This document shows, in pieces, positions 32,291 to 44,465 of a DNA stretch of 64,000 nt. The stretch spans positions 79,143,630-79,207,629 of the forward strand of contig OY986436.1 of the NCBI GenBank assembly GCA_963920525.1, written 5' to 3'. The position numbers were made by a program, and so were the translations under genes. Below the pieces are notes generated by a model. The model ran no database searches and was not told the DNA's origin. It saw nothing but the letters and a program-made list of their open reading frames with translations. The stretch comes from Dichetophora obliterata. Its lineage: Eukaryota > Arthropoda > Insecta > Diptera > Sciomyzidae. The number at the start of each line of letters is the position of its first letter. Positions within the stretch are counted from its first letter, which is position 1.

Positions 32291-33080
32291 AAATGTATGG
32301 AAAAAGTTATTTTAAAGTGATTTTTAAAAATTTATTTTAAAAGAGTAAGTTGTTCTTAAACTCAAAGTAAGATTTTCTTATTGACATTTTAGACTTTTTT
32401 GTTTTATAAATCCGCTAATATTAATCAATTATGTATTCCCCCATTTCTGTAGTAATGTAATAAATTTAGTTTATGGTATATCTTTGATTAATTTTTCTTT
32501 ATTTGAAATTAACTTGATAAAAACATTTAATTATTTCTGGAGATAAGGCTGTTAATAGTATGGCCAAAGTGCCGTGCTGAACAATTAAAAACATAGATTA
32601 GTTTTGAAGACCAAATTAATTTTTATCTTTATTTCCAAAATGTACTTGTATTTAAATCAAAAATACCACTATTAAATACGATACATTTCTCACACAACTT
32701 CTTAAACTCCTCCCCACTAGTACGTTGTTACTTTATTTTACAATTTAAAATTTCGTTTTGCATTAGTTTCGCTTAATCCTTGAGTGATCGATTGGATTTG
32801 GGCATTTGTGCTGCGCTTGCACTTGAGCTTGCACTTGAGCTGCTAATAAGGTTAGCTGATCAGTAAGCTTTGTTTGCATTTGCTTAAGACCAAATGTAAG
32901 TCATGACCGAATGCCATTCAATAAACGTTGACTGTGACAAAATAATGATTGAAAGAAAACAACGAAACACAAAGCATATTTTGTTATTAATATGTAGCGT
33001 ACCGTTAGCTGGCAGTGCTATGACACTACATTAGCTTCATTATTTCTTGCAGATGGTAGTCTCTACTAATATCTTTTCTT
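32291..33080. other. Intron sequence, nothing recognised
   Basis: No coding motif. A short phrase near 32911 (ATTCAATAAACGTTGA) resembles one near 28040, too short to call a family. Confidence 0.4.
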
Positions 33081-33084
33081 TTCT

Positions 33085-33600
33085 CTGGTGAGGTTCTGTT
33101 TGATAAGGCCCTCATTATCAAAGGTTTTACAGGAAGTTTTGCAAGAAGTGAAATATATCGTAGTCCGAGGGCGTAAGGTCTGGATTATCGGGTGGATTGA
33201 CCAAAACATCTCATCCGAACTCGAGAAATTTTTGGCTAGTCACCAAACTCGTATTAGGCCTAGCGTTATCGTGGGAAACCACCAGCTCAGAACGTTCCTT
33301 TTGATTGCATAGCTCAATTTCTGTAGTTGTTCACAATAGACTTCAGAATTTATGGTAATGACCTTGCAATCCCACCAGATTGAGAGCGTAAACTTCTTCA
33401 TACGCTTGAGCAATGGGTCGTATTTTTCACGTTTCATGAGCCGATTGCAAATGTCAACTCTATTACATTTGTGAATTTCTTAATTCGTGCGGGACCCAGC
33501 CATTCAATTTTTTTATGAAACCATCAGCAGACTTAAAATGACCGTGAACGCTTCCAACGAACAAATTTAGAGCACTCACAATTTCTACCATAATTACTTG
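33085..33600 (-). pseudogene. mariner transposase remnant
   Basis: Minus strand, 33240-33437 contains IWWDCKVITINSEVYCEQLQ, which matches the mariner pattern WWDWKG...TINSEVYCQQL. Further upstream on that strand, 33470-33600 decays from the N-terminal part of the catalytic core (the WxPHELNE region), and 33088-33240 from the part after the NARPH motif. Multiple frameshifts and stops; no TIRs found. Probably a mellifera/mauritiana-type mariner, subfamily uncertain. Confidence 0.75.
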
Positions 33601-34190
33601 ATACCTTTAGTAGAATCAAAACTCTGCTTCGATGAATACGTTCTTAAAAATTCAGGTCAATTTAAAAATGTTATATAAATCTTTTCAAAGCGATCCACTT
33701 GTTTTTGAGACTCCCGCATGGCAGTTTTTTTCTTTTTACAATTTGCTCTGGCTTTTATTCATGGGATGTAGTATGAAAATATCAAATATATGCGATCTCG
33801 ATTTATACTTTGCGTTTAATGCACATCTTATTGAAATTCAATTTAGATTCGTGAATTTTTTTATCATTTTAAATTGGAAATGGTGAATTTTTGGTTCTAA
33901 AAAAATTATTTCTACATACTAAAAAGATTTTTTTTAAATATTTGGTAAATATTTTCTTCATTTGCAATATTTAGTGTTTTTTATTTTACACCTTTTATAG
34001 GGACCCTATCGGGGAATGTGAACACTGAAAACCACTTTGGCCACAGGCCTGGTCAAAGGCATTCAAATTAATTTAAAAGCAGATAAGCTCTGTAAAAATA
34101 GTACATTGGAGACAACAGCGGCTTATAACCCATCGTAAATACTTTTAGTTACTCTCAAGCTTATATTAAAGACAATTTCTAAAGCCAATT
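33601..34190. other. Intron sequence, nothing recognised
   Basis: The plus-strand ORF at 33632-33886 shows no domain. Confidence 0.4.
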
Positions 34191-34194
34191 TAAG

Positions 34195-34510
34195 ACGTGC
34201 TTATATCTCTAAACGAAGAGCAGCAAGGTTAATCTGGCCGACATTTGACCTCAGACCATCCCAAGAGTCCATCCAATCCCAAGAGAGGATCATCATAGGG
34301 CACTTTTTCATAGGCAGGCATGCCTACAGATTTGGAGTCATTAAAAATGACTTGTATAGGAATAAGAAGAAATCATATCCCCACTTCTGTCCTGCGCTCG
34401 CTAGAGGAAGGTACAAATATTTGGGCTATTATTTCTTTCTTGAGCTTGACGAACTTTCAACTACAAGCATAAGCTTTATCAAAAGCTCATTGTGGTTCCA
34501 TTATGATTAT
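34195..34510 (+). pseudogene. LINE C-terminal fragment (post-RNase H region)
   Basis: Reads SKRRAARLIWPTFDLRPSQ, then ERIIIGHFFIGRHAYRFGV. The IxGHFxIGRHAxRxG block is the same C-terminal signature seen in LINE fragment A (GHCLIGRHA). The usual Cys-rich part after it is decayed. Orientation is plus, opposite to fragments A and B. Confidence 0.65.
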
Positions 34511-35090
34511 AAGCCAAGTGCAACGGTATACCATTAAAATTTTATATAGAATATGTTTTGGCGCAGTTCTTAGAAGATTTCTGTGAATTGAAATATTTCG
34601 AACTTGGAAAATATCCGATCCATGAAAATTCAGTGTAGAAATCTATTTCTATTTGTGAAACTTTCACTTAATTGAACATTTTTTTCCATACGAATCACTT
34701 TAGCAATGTGTCCTTCAATTCGGTCTTTTGACATATTTCACCAAATTCCATGCTTTTGACTTAACCAATTACCTCAAATTATATTGCCATTTGTCAAACA
34801 TTTATAGTTGAAACTCTGTCAAAAATAAGAGAAAATAATTTGGCGTAAAATTGCGACTGCAAATAATTTTCCTCAACATATCCATCAGTTACAGCATAAA
34901 TGAAGCGAATGCCGTAAAACCTTTTAGGATACGCGGTTTGTTAGCCAAACGATATCGAGCACCAAACCCACCAAAGGAAAGCGCTAAAACTCGTTCTTTC
35001 CTTCTTATATTTAACAATGCCCCTATTGCTCTCACACAAACATACAAACTTTAACACATATACAACATTTCATAATTGGTACAATTTGTT
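34511..35090. other. Intron sequence upstream of exon C
   Basis: No gene recognised; ends with the polypyrimidine-poor but usable acceptor TTTGTTGCAG at 35085-35094. Confidence 0.5.
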
Positions 35091-35094
35091 GCAG

Positions 35095-35331
35095 AACTGC
35101 GATTACCTCCGAAGCCGACAACGACGCCAACACCTTATGTGCACACCACGTCGAAGCCCCGCCGAAAGCAGACCTCGAACCACAACAAAGGAATCAACGA
35201 GGTCGTGCGCGCCAAGGAAACACTTTTCACAAATCAAATGCTAGAGAACGACATACTCGGCAGTGCCCAGGGTGGACTCGGTGGCAACATGGGCCCAGGC
35301 ATGGTGAATGGCATGGCCAACGGAGCGGAAG
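35095..35331 (+). CDS. Ig-superfamily cell-adhesion gene, coding exon C (linker)
   Basis: Acceptor TTGTTGCAG at 35094, donor GTAAGT from 35332, phase 1 at both ends and no stop over 79 codons. The first codon is completed from exon B as Glu, giving ELRLPPKPTTTPTPYVHTTS directly after the Ig domain's RLQ. Then a basic patch (KPRRKQTSNHNKG), a stretch with ETLFTNQMLENDILG, and a Gly/Met/Asn-rich end (GGLGGNMGPGMVNGMANG). A proline/threonine stalk between the last Ig domain and the membrane anchor fits surface adhesion proteins. No known domain. The length is a multiple of 3, so skipping this exon would keep the frame. Confidence 0.88.
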
Positions 35332-36215
35332 GTAAGTTACGATCAACTAAATGCAAGAAAAGAAGTCAGCCAAACAAATACACGGCATTCCCAGACGGCA
35401 TTCGTAGGCAGAGGTGAGGCCAGATGCTTTGCACCCAGGAAGCAAAAGTAGCTGCTTGCTAGTGGTTGCATCCGTTGGTTTATTGAGTTCAGCAGCAGTG
35501 GTGCGGTCCATTCGGCATCTCATGACATGCCACAAAACGTTAGAAGTGTCACACGCACAAACACACTGACTGCATATTCATGAAAAAAAATAAGTGTGTG
35601 TTGGTGTGAGCTTGTGCGAAAGGAGTGGAGAATCATCGAGTTGAGTGGCGTGGAAGAAATTTGCTCCTAGCTTAAGTCTTAAAATCCCCTTCAGAGTTAA
35701 TTTTCCAGCAGTCAGTTTCAATTTTTAGCATGCGGTTTATTGGCTTGAAGTAAGGGCTTGTGTAGTGTTGGGTTTAATTCGATTAGGTGCAATAGCGGTA
35801 TGAAAGAAATTTAGGTGAGACGACATACGCAACTGGATGGAAAGATGAATAAACTGCATTCGCACTAGCTTGTGCGTTTTAGAAAAATATTTCTTAAAAC
35901 TGAGGCTTATTTTGTGTGTTTTTCTAACATTCTTTTAAATGTTATACAATAATGCTGAGCCCGTTTCTGCAAAAATAACCCATATAAACAGCATTTTTGA
36001 GCGGCGATACCGACATCACTAGTTCGATTAAGTATTGTTTCTAGATAATGAATGATCCTATGACTCCAAAAGAATTTATTTACATTACAAGTTTGATACA
36101 TATTTACAAATGAGAGATTTTTACCTTTTTTAAGTTTCGCAAAATTCTCAGTTATGATCCGATTACTCCAAAAGTATTTATTTTTACTGTAAATGTTTTA
36201 CATTTTTAAAAATGA
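35332..36215. other. Intron sequence, nothing recognised
   Basis: Start of the 17.8-kb intron; the first ~350 bp is less AT-rich than the rest. No gene. Confidence 0.45.
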
Positions 36216-36219
36216 GACA

Positions 36220-37745
36220 TTTTTGCCTTTCATTAAAGTTATCATTTGTATTGATATAACTATTTTTGTAGAAATTGTTTAAATACTACATTTCTGAAAG
36301 AGTTTAAAAAATACCGTTCTTTTTACATTTCCCCATTTTAAAGTACACAAAAATTATACCTTTGATGCATATTTGTTTTTTCTTTTCCGTTAAAAAAATA
36401 TTTTTACGAAAAATTTAAGATACCAAGTATGTTTTTAGCAGGTTGGATACTTTACTTTTTACGGTTTTTGTGAAAATACTCAAAATTACCTCCCACACAG
36501 GCCAAATTTTCGATATCGAATAGCTTTGGAATTATAGGTCACTCGGCCTTGGAATTCGGTTTTCGGCCACAATTTACACCTGCCGTTTTAATGATAACAT
36601 TTTATGGGCGTTGGACAAGGGGCGTGACATATACCACACCACCCAAATTTTTGATATCGAATATCTTTGGAGATATAGGTCGCAAAGTCACGAAATTAGG
36701 TATTCGATCACAATTCAAACATGCCGGTTCCCTGATAGCATTTTATGGGTGTTGGACAAGTGGGTGTGGCACCTCCCATAGAACCCAAATTTACGATATC
36801 GAGTAGCTTTGGAGTTATAGGCCGCACAGTCTCCGAATTCGGCATTCGACCACAATTTACACGTGCCGTTTTGCTGAAAACATTTTATGGGCTTTTAAAA
36901 AGAAGGCGTAACACCTCCCACACCACCCACATTTGCGTTATCGAATAGCTTTGGAGTTATATGTCGCACAGTCTCGGAATTCGGTATTCGAACTCAATTA
37001 ACACATGCAGTTTTACTGATAAGATTGTATGGCATTGGACAAGGGGGTGGGGCACCTACTATACAACAAATTTGAGAAATTGAGTTGCTTTTAAGTTAAA
37101 GGTCGCACAGCCACGGAATTTAGTATTCGGCAACAGTTTACAAATGCAGTTTCACTGATAACATTTTATGGGCGCGGCAGCAATGCGTTGGGTTTCAACT
37201 AGTTACTTATACCAGCGCGAAGATTGTGTTTTGTTTTGATTTATTTTGGACATTTCTTTGGTTACGTTACATCCGTTATTGTACTCATTGCACGTTTACA
37301 ATGTTGCAAATTTTATTAAAACCTAAAATTGCAATTTAGAAATATTTAAAATTTAGGTAATAATGTACAATAACATTGTATGTAAGTAAAACCTTTAGTT
37401 AAATTTTTGATAATTTGGTTCTTAAAGTTTAATTATTTTTTTTTTGTACGTAATCACCGAGTCGACTTTGGTGCAGGTAATTTTGAGTATTTTCACTAAA
37501 ACCAAAATTAATAAAATATGCAACCTGCTACAAAATATACTTTATAAATTAAAATTTTCGTAAAAAAAATTTTTAAAAACAAAAAAAACATCAAACCAAA
37601 ATATACATCAAAGTTATATTTATGTGTACTTTAAAATAGAGAAATGTAGAAAAGTGATTTTTTAAACTTTTTCCCAAATGTAGTATTGAGAAAACTTCTA
37701 CAAGATCATTAGTTCAGAACCAATGATAACTTAAATGACAGGTCG
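36220..37745. mobile_element. Inverted-arm element with a central ~140-bp tandem repeat
   Basis: Left arm (~36220-36490) and right arm (~37472-37745) are inverted copies: GGTTGGATAC/GTAGCAGGTTGCAT-like, AATTTTCGTAAAAA, CATTTTAAAGTACAC, ACTACATTT and AAGTTATCATT all recur in reverse order. Between them, about 4.7 units of ~140 bp recur; the word CATTTTATGGGCGTTGGACA or a variant appears near 36599, 36739, 36881, 37022 and 37161. Units include GATATCGAATA and CGGAATTCGGTATTCG. Inverted arms around a core minisatellite recall DINE/Helentron-type non-autonomous elements, but a foldback DNA element is equally possible. Confidence 0.72.
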
Positions 37746-38234
37746 AAAGCTGCATTTTGTTTCCAATTCTAAGAAACGACTGAAGCGAAGAACCATACCA
37801 AAGGCTTCTATCGGTTGTTGAACGTTAACTTATGATATTTTTTTTTGCAATTTTTATACTTTGTGGGATTTCGGTACATTTTTTGTGATGTTTTATTGCG
37901 ACGAAAAAGGAATATTAATTTTATTAGCTTTCGTCAGTGTCAAAATAAACATCCTTATCAGATGTGACCAAGAGAGCACTATTTTGTCCAGCATGAACTT
38001 AAAAATTTAAATAACATGAAGGGAGTCTTTCTGGTCAGAAATTTAAAAATATTTTATTGGTACAAGGAAACACAGATCTTAAAATACAAAGTTTAAGTGC
38101 ATATTAGCCACTCAACAAATTATTAGTGGTCTTCTGTGATTTTTGCAGTACACAAACATTAGAAGCTATTTAACACCATTAAAGTAATGTGGAATAAAAA
38201 GTGTTTTTTCGAATCGAAGATGCTTTGATTTACA

Positions 38235-38612
38235 CGGGGGTTACACGTTCAAGTTTTGCCTTTCAAGTTTCAATACATTCTCACGTTTTTACTAACACAC
38301 TCTCACTTTTAAAAATTGCCCACCAGCTTGCTTTCAAATTTTCCTATCAAGTCATGTAACAACTTGATGGTCAAGTTTTAAACAGCTGAACAGAAAATGC
38401 GCTGATGTGAAAATAAATTTTGCAGTTCGATTTGGATACATTCTGTCCTAAATTAAGTGGTTGAGAAAATTAATAAAAATAATCATGTTTTTGTTGTTTC
38501 CTTGACGACGGCATCTTGAAAATAAAATTGATTATCAAGTTGCGTGCAGCCTACGTTGAAAGCAAAAACTACGTAGCTTGAAAGCAAAAACTTAACCTGT
38601 AACTGCAGCGTT
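38235..38612. mobile_element. Small MITE with imperfect inverted ends
   Basis: Left GGGTTACACGTTCAAGTTTT(GC) and right, reverse-complemented, CAGTTACAGGTTAAGTTTTT(GC), then TTTCAAG on both. About 375 bp, no coding frame. Target duplication not clear. Confidence 0.55.
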
Positions 38613-38809
38613 AGTGAATGAGCTCTTTGATTCAACAAATGCTAAGTTTAAATGTAGCAAGTTCTTAACCGCTAAAGATTGTTTAAATTATCATTATACA
38701 TTACATTGGAGTAAGAACAATTGCTTTAACATTTGAAGATTGTGTTTAAGCAACAACATAACTGCCTAGTAAGTAAATTCAGCATTGATGATATATGCAT
38801 ATATTTGAT

Positions 38810-39745
38810 GTTTTGTATGCATGTCAGCATAAATACAAGATCATTTCTATTTTCCACAGCGATGTCATACAATAGCATGTGTACTGTGAACCCTTACAAT
38901 TACGCATATTGTATGCATGGGGAATCAGTAATACTCTATGCATACATTGTCATTAATACTGCATGCATACATAGTTATTAATACTGTACGCATACATGGT
39001 CTGTACCATGTAATGCTGTAATGGTACAGTAATGGTACTGTAATGTACATTGTCATTAATACTGCATGCATACATAGTTATTAATACTGAACGCATACAT
39101 GGTCTGTACCATGTAATGCTGTAATGGAAAAATTGCTGTTTTTATTAACTAATACTCACCTCCAGCAATTTTTTTGCTCATCTTATTTAGTTTTGTTTTT
39201 AAAATTATATTTTGCTGTTATATTAATATTTAAAAGTTATATTTATATTTTGTTAATACAGTTTTTACAACCGAACTCCTTAAAGTTTTAACACACAATG
39301 GAAGTTTATATATTTTAAGCAAGAATATGCATGAAGGGTAAATGCTTTATCACAGATACAGCATGCATATTTTCGTATCCATGACACTCTGTACAAACTA
39401 CATGAATACTGTAAGGCTTCAAAATAGGCTTAGACAAAATTTATTGAAATTTAAACCAATTTTATTTATTTATATAACTATGCATGCTCGGCACATTCCT
39501 TAATACCAATACAGCATGCATATTTTAGTATGCACGCTGCTGTGTGTAAGCAACATGCTTACTGTTAGCATAATATAGAGGCAAAACAAACATTTCAGCG
39601 TTTTTCGATAATTTTTTTTTATGACAATGCATGTCTTGTCCATACTTCTGACTGCATACAGCATGCATGTTTCGTGTTTGCATGCTAGACTGGACATACT
39701 GGGTATCCCACCCATGAATTTCGTGACGCAATATAACATTTTTTT
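38810..39745. repeat. Cluster of GCATGCAT/ATGCATAC palindromic words with a ~95-bp tandem duplication
   Basis: At least ten occurrences of GCATGCAT, TGCATGCATA or CGCATACATGG on both strands over 900 bp. Within it, 38940-39035 and 39045-39125 are direct duplicates (CATTGTCATTAATACTGCAT..., CATGGTCTGTACCATGTAAT). The right half repeats CAGCATGCATATTT with short spacers (39360, 39514, 39660). This looks like a DNA transposon end region with many binding sites or a degenerate satellite; no transposase is seen. Confidence 0.6.
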
Positions 39746-40490
39746 TTAACTCAAGAACTGTTTTTTAGCCAGTGAATTGCTCACTGAAATCAATGCATTC
39801 CTAACTTTCTGATAGCCGTAAGTTAGCATTTATTTGAAAAAAAAAAATTCCAAAAGGAACTATCGTTTTAATACATATTTTTAAAAGACTTGAAAGACTT
39901 TGAGAAAAGTTTTGAAAGTGATAGGCTCTGTTTAAAAGAAGCGCAAACTGATACTTTTACAGTACTGTATAAGTACTTTACCGATTTTCTGATACAATAC
40001 TTTCTTAAAGCTGTCATCTTTATTTGTGAAATGCAGTCATGTTAGTTTGGCGTATTCTCTGCCAAAATTAGATAAAATATCATAACGAAAGCACACTCTT
40101 AGCACAAAATCAAACAACCAACAGCCAAAATGAAGACAGCTAAGTAAAATTTTGGGATGAATAGTTGTGAAAAAATATAACATTTTAAAAGTGAATTTGT
40201 TCATTCCAGTACTAATTCCGTTTAAATTCCTGGCAATTACCGTGTTGAAATGGTAACAGTCACTTAAAACTGCGCGAGCTTTAAAGATACGTCTAAATTT
40301 TTTTAAAGTTAGTATCACTGCTTTTGGCATCTTTGTCAAATTTAATATAATTATGTTTAGTTATTTATCATGTAGCGATTGTTTTTATAAACAACAAAGA
40401 TAAGTTTTCGATTTTTGCAATGTGTGATTAAGTTAAAAAATTAATATTATTTTGCTGCGTAATGAAATTTCAGCAACAGATAATATTGCA
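39746..40490. other. Intron sequence, nothing recognised
   Basis: The minus-strand ORF at 40037-40339 (100 codons) shows no motif I recognise and no splice or promoter context; I do not call it a gene. Confidence 0.4.
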
Positions 40491-40519
40491 AAGGGTCTTT
40501 GATGTCTAAGTTCAATCAA

Positions 40520-40800
40520 GGAAAAGAGTGTTTGAGTGGTAAAAGACGTTCAAAGAGGGGCAAGAAAGCGTCGAAGAAGAACCACATCAAAGACGACCAA
40601 GAATATTGACAAATGAGCAACACTTCAAGCCACCGGTGCTTGGAAAACGTCGGATAACAATAAGAGATCTTGCTAATACTCTCAACATTTCAATTGGATG
40701 AGTTCAAAACGTTTTAAAAGAGCATTCTGGTCTCAAAAGAAACAAGTCACGTTTGGTGCCAAAAGCACTCAGTTTTTCTAATTCTACACGATTTTTTTGC
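40520..40800 (+). pseudogene. mariner-like transposase N-terminal remnant
   Basis: Plus strand reads KTFKEGQESVEEEPHQRRPR, then RRITIRDLANTLNISIG and LKEHSGLKRNKSRLVPKAL. The order (F..G..S.E..P...RP, then a helix-turn-helix with R.LA..L.IS.G, then SRLVPK.L) is the mariner DNA-binding half. A stop follows ISIG. It is cut short by the TIR element starting near 40843. Confidence 0.7.
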
Positions 40801-40842
40801 CAAAAAATTGACTCATGTCATTCCGAAACCACTGTATTCGGC

Positions 40843-41700
40843 TTAGTCTGTAAGGCGTTACGAAAAGAAAATTGTTCCCATTCGTACAAATGGCACTCTG
40901 TAAGTTGGCTTCGCGTTTCAATATTGCCACTTTCGCTTTTAATTTTTCCCCTTTCGAAAAACGCATTTTTTTGGTACTCGATAACCCGAATGCAAATGTC
41001 AAAACAATGCGAAAAGCGGATATTTTGTTCGATTGCTTTATTGTAAATGCAACTGAAGTAAAAAGTATCAAATGTAAGCTATGCTGAAAAGTATGGTACT
41101 ATATTATATGTATTAAACAATTTCAAAAATAAGCAGATAGAGCCGCGCCAATTTAAAATATTGGTGGATTTATGGAAAGACATTCCGATCTACCAAAGAG
41201 CCAGTTGAAGACGACCAACGCTAAAACCACTTCAAATAATTTGTGCAAAAATATAACCACATTCCTCATATAACCGCTCAGCACAATCATAAATCCTTAC
41301 TTTTTAAAATTATTTACAAAACTAAAAAGAAACACAAATCGTTGCGGACATTAACATATATATATGTATATATTTATTTGCTATAATTAAAGATTTACAT
41401 TTTGTCACTAAACATCACGATAAATGATTGTTCTCTTTTAATTTTCTTCTACATTCTTTCTTCATGTCCGCTATCACTTTCGTCCCACAAAGCCACAGAA
41501 TCCATGTTTTACAATATAAACTTACGATTAAATTAAATTTAATATTGACGACGTTTAGTCAATAAAGTCCGACGTTTTAGTCAATAAAGCCTACAAAGTA
41601 AGCACTAATGTGGCATCGTTACAAAGTACTAAAAGGGTTTCGTATCGCATTTGAATATCGAATACAATCAACTTTCGTAACGCCTTACTAAGTAGGGCTC
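40843..41700. mobile_element. Candidate TIR element with TAAGGCGTTACGAAA ends
   Basis: TTAGTCTGTAAGGCGTTACG, continuing AAA, at 40846 and the inverse (TTTCGTAACGCCTTACTAAG) at 41676-41695 share a 15-bp inverted core. It appears to interrupt the mariner remnant on its left. No transposase inside; a TATATATATGTATATAT run lies near 41357. Confidence 0.5.
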
Positions 41701-42555
41701 CGCTCCTGGCTATTTAGCATATATTTGAATCCATCAAGAAGATAAAAGCCGATTCGAAAAACTCCTCCCTTTGTTCACGAACACAAGCGCTATATGGCTA
41801 ACCACTGAATATAATGGCATGAAACTTGACACATATATCAGAGATAGTGCCACCAACTTAAAAAAATTAGCTGTATCTATAAAGGGCGCCCAAAAATCAC
41901 CCAAAAAAAATTACCGAAATGAAGAATGACCCAAAACTGAGTAAAAAAGGCTCAAAACGAAAAAACGAACTTTCACACAATAAAAACAAAAATTGCCAAA
42001 AAATTTTTAACATATAAATAAAAATGAAAATTCACCAAACTTCTCAGTAGATAAATTTCCCTTGCACGAAATGAGCAGAATTTTCAAGGTCTTTTTTTAG
42101 GCCCACATTAGTTCAATGAATCATGTTTAAAAATCTATAAAAACATTTTGTATGAAGGAAATACTAGTTCTTTTTTAAACAAGAAGTTTGTTTGGTAGGC
42201 AAAGAACTCCAAAAAGAAATAATGATGGCGTGAGGGGCGCACTTTTTGGCAATTTAAGAAAAACTAAATAGTGAAATGTGTAAGTATATATCATCGGGTT
42301 GAAAAAAGAATAAATATGCTAGTCTGTTTTGAAAAGCTGACAAAACTCTCTAATGATGGCTAAAATGCCTATCTCACTTCCTTTTTGGAGTTTATATTTA
42401 TTCAGCTGACAAAGTTTTTATTGAATCAATTTAATTGATTGATACAATAGAACTGATTTTATTTTGGGATCGCGTTTCCCTTATATAGACAAAATCGATT
42501 CCATTCCAAAAAGTTCTCTTTCATACTTCCATGCTATAATATATATCTTCTTCAC
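41701..42555. other. Intron sequence, nothing recognised
   Basis: AT-rich; no coding motif or clear repeat ends. Confidence 0.4.
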
Positions 42556-42704
42556 AGACCCTGTCCATGAGGCATATCACATGCCATCATATACATCAAG
42601 GCATGAGCACCAACTGTCAAAATATGTTACAGCATTTGTTTGTTGGGCATTCTATGCCATGGGATGTTAGTTGAAATGTCGAACTAAACCAATAAACAAC
42701 TTCG

Positions 42705-44014
42705 GTGTCTTTTAGCACTCAAAGCTTTAAACAAAATAAAAAGAAAAAAGTCAAACGAAAACATAAATTTTGGGCTAACCCATTTTTACAATTAAGAGAA
42801 CTCCATAATGTGGAGGCTCATTTACTGAAAGATTTTTTATGGGAAGGAGGCGACGATTACTCTAATTTTTGCAGATTGAAAATAGGACAATTTGAAGCGG
42901 TTCTTATACAAGCATTACAAACACAATATTTTTTTAAATATTTTAATATTCTATATAATACTAAGTTGAACCGAAAAAATAAAAGCAGAACACGATGATG
43001 CGATATTTCGTCAAGAGTTGGACTCGCAGCGACTTTGAGGTATATTGCCACAGGTGATTCCTACAGAACACAAGAATTTTTGTCGCGAATTTCAAGAAAA
43101 ACTATCAGCAAATTTATTCCCGAGGTTTTAAAAGCAATAATCGACACTTTCCGATATGAATATTTGCAGGTATAGCATTCCATTCATTAATTTTCAAAGG
43201 TAACTTTCTTATATTTTGTTCAGGCACCCAGTACAGAAGAAGAGTGGACATTGGTTGCAAATGATTTTGGCAGGCTTTGGGACTTTCCAAACACTTTGGG
43301 ATCCGTGGATGGGAAGCATATACGTATAAAGGCACCATTGCATTCAGGATCCGATTTTTATATTAATAAAGGATTCTTCAGTATAGTTCTACTATACGTT
43401 GTAAAGGCGCATAGCCGATTTATATATATTTACGTTGGTGGCAATGAACGCTCGTCTGACGTCATTATTTATAAAAATAGCAGTTTATACCAAGGAATAA
43501 TCTCTGGATAGCTAAATATCCCATCAACAAGACGGTTGAAAGGCCAAGAATGTAAAACTCCATTTTATCCATTGGTGATGATATCTTTGGCTTTGACCGA
43601 AACTTTATGAAGGCCTTTAGCAGAAGCTTGAACCTTAATATGTGACAAGAAATTTTTAATTATCGGCTAAGTCGTGCACGGTTGACCGTTGAGATGGTTT
43701 TTGGGAGACTAGCATCTCGATTTCGAATTTTTCACCTGCCAATAGAAATAAATGTAGATAGTTGCGATATTTTGGTGACCGCGTGTTGCGTCTTACACAA
43801 CTATCTAAGTTTTAAGGCGCAAACACCTGAAAGTTCCGAAAAGGAAAACCATAACATTTCATTGCCAGTAACAATTTTTTCATTAACAACTATCCAAGAC
43901 CACAATAGATACAAGTATGCCTGCCAGGTTAGGGATAATTTAAGTTCCTATTGTGTTATAATTGGTGAAGTTCCCTATCAATGTAACAAAATTAAGAAGC
44001 AGCAAATTCAATAA
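42705..44014 (+). pseudogene. Harbinger DDE transposase, broken by frameshifts
   Basis: Read in order: KFWANPFLQLRELHNVEAHL (N-terminal WVHP..QLRE region, ~42756), DFLWEGGDDYSNFCRL; ATLRYIATGDSYRT and LSRISRKTISKFIPEV (43030-43130, helix-turn-helix region); a small likely intron (43170-43225); then the catalytic part NTLGSVDGKHIRIKAP with SGSDFYINKGFFSIVLL and GNERSSDVIIYKNS (43225-43511); and VEMVFGRLASRFRIF with CCVLHNYL near the C-terminus (43682-43810). These are landmarks of the DDE_Tnp_4 family. Stops after 42998 and 43511 break the frame, so it is probably dead. Confidence 0.85.
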
Positions 44015-44164
44015 AAATCCTTAATATTAATTTAAATTGTTTTTTATTTAATTTTGTTTTTCATAAATAATGGCAATATGTAATAGTTAAATAGCTGTTA
44101 TTAATCCATGAACAAATGAAAATGATCTCAACTCATCGATTCCGATTGAAGCATTAACAAGCGC

Positions 44165-44465
44165 GCCGGAAGCGAATTTCATCTGGGGGGCAGTACAAAT
44201 GGGGGGCAGTACAAATGGGGGGCATTACAAATGGGGGGCAGTACAAATGGGGGGCAGTACAAATGGTGGTGCAAAAAAAGTTCACCAAAATTTCTTCACA
44301 TGAAACATAAAGAAGAGAGAAAGAAGAGGAAAATATATAATACAAAAATATTATCGTTGTAAAAAAACTGATATTTTGAATAACTTTTCCTTTTAAATTG
44401 TTTATCTAGCTAAAAAAGTGGGGGGCAACTGCCCACCTTGCCCCCCGCTTCCGACGCCAATGAGC
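44165..44465 (-). mobile_element. GC-ended TIR repeat (copy 2), nested in the Harbinger element
   Basis: About 300 bp. On the minus strand it starts CATTGGCGTCGGAAGCGGGG and runs parallel to copy 1 at 4924-5080 (TTTAGCTAGATAAACAATTT, ATTCAAAATATCAGTTTTTT, ACAACGAT). The other end carries four to five direct copies of ACAAATGGGGGGCAGT (44190-44265) next to GGAAGCGAATTTCATCTGGG. The uninterrupted form of the element in copy 1. Non-autonomous. Confidence 0.78.

Noticed and set aside
40037..40339. Minus-strand ORF of 100 codons
   Set aside because: No motif, no splice context, AT-rich intron; could be chance.
40753..41087. Overlapping ORFs on both strands near 40.8-41.1 kb
   Set aside because: They straddle the junction between a mariner remnant and a TIR element and have no recognisable domain.
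44154..44345. Minus-strand ORF with repeated PHLYCPP-type units
   Set aside because: Encoded by the ACAAATGGGGGGCAGT repeats of a non-autonomous element, not a gene.
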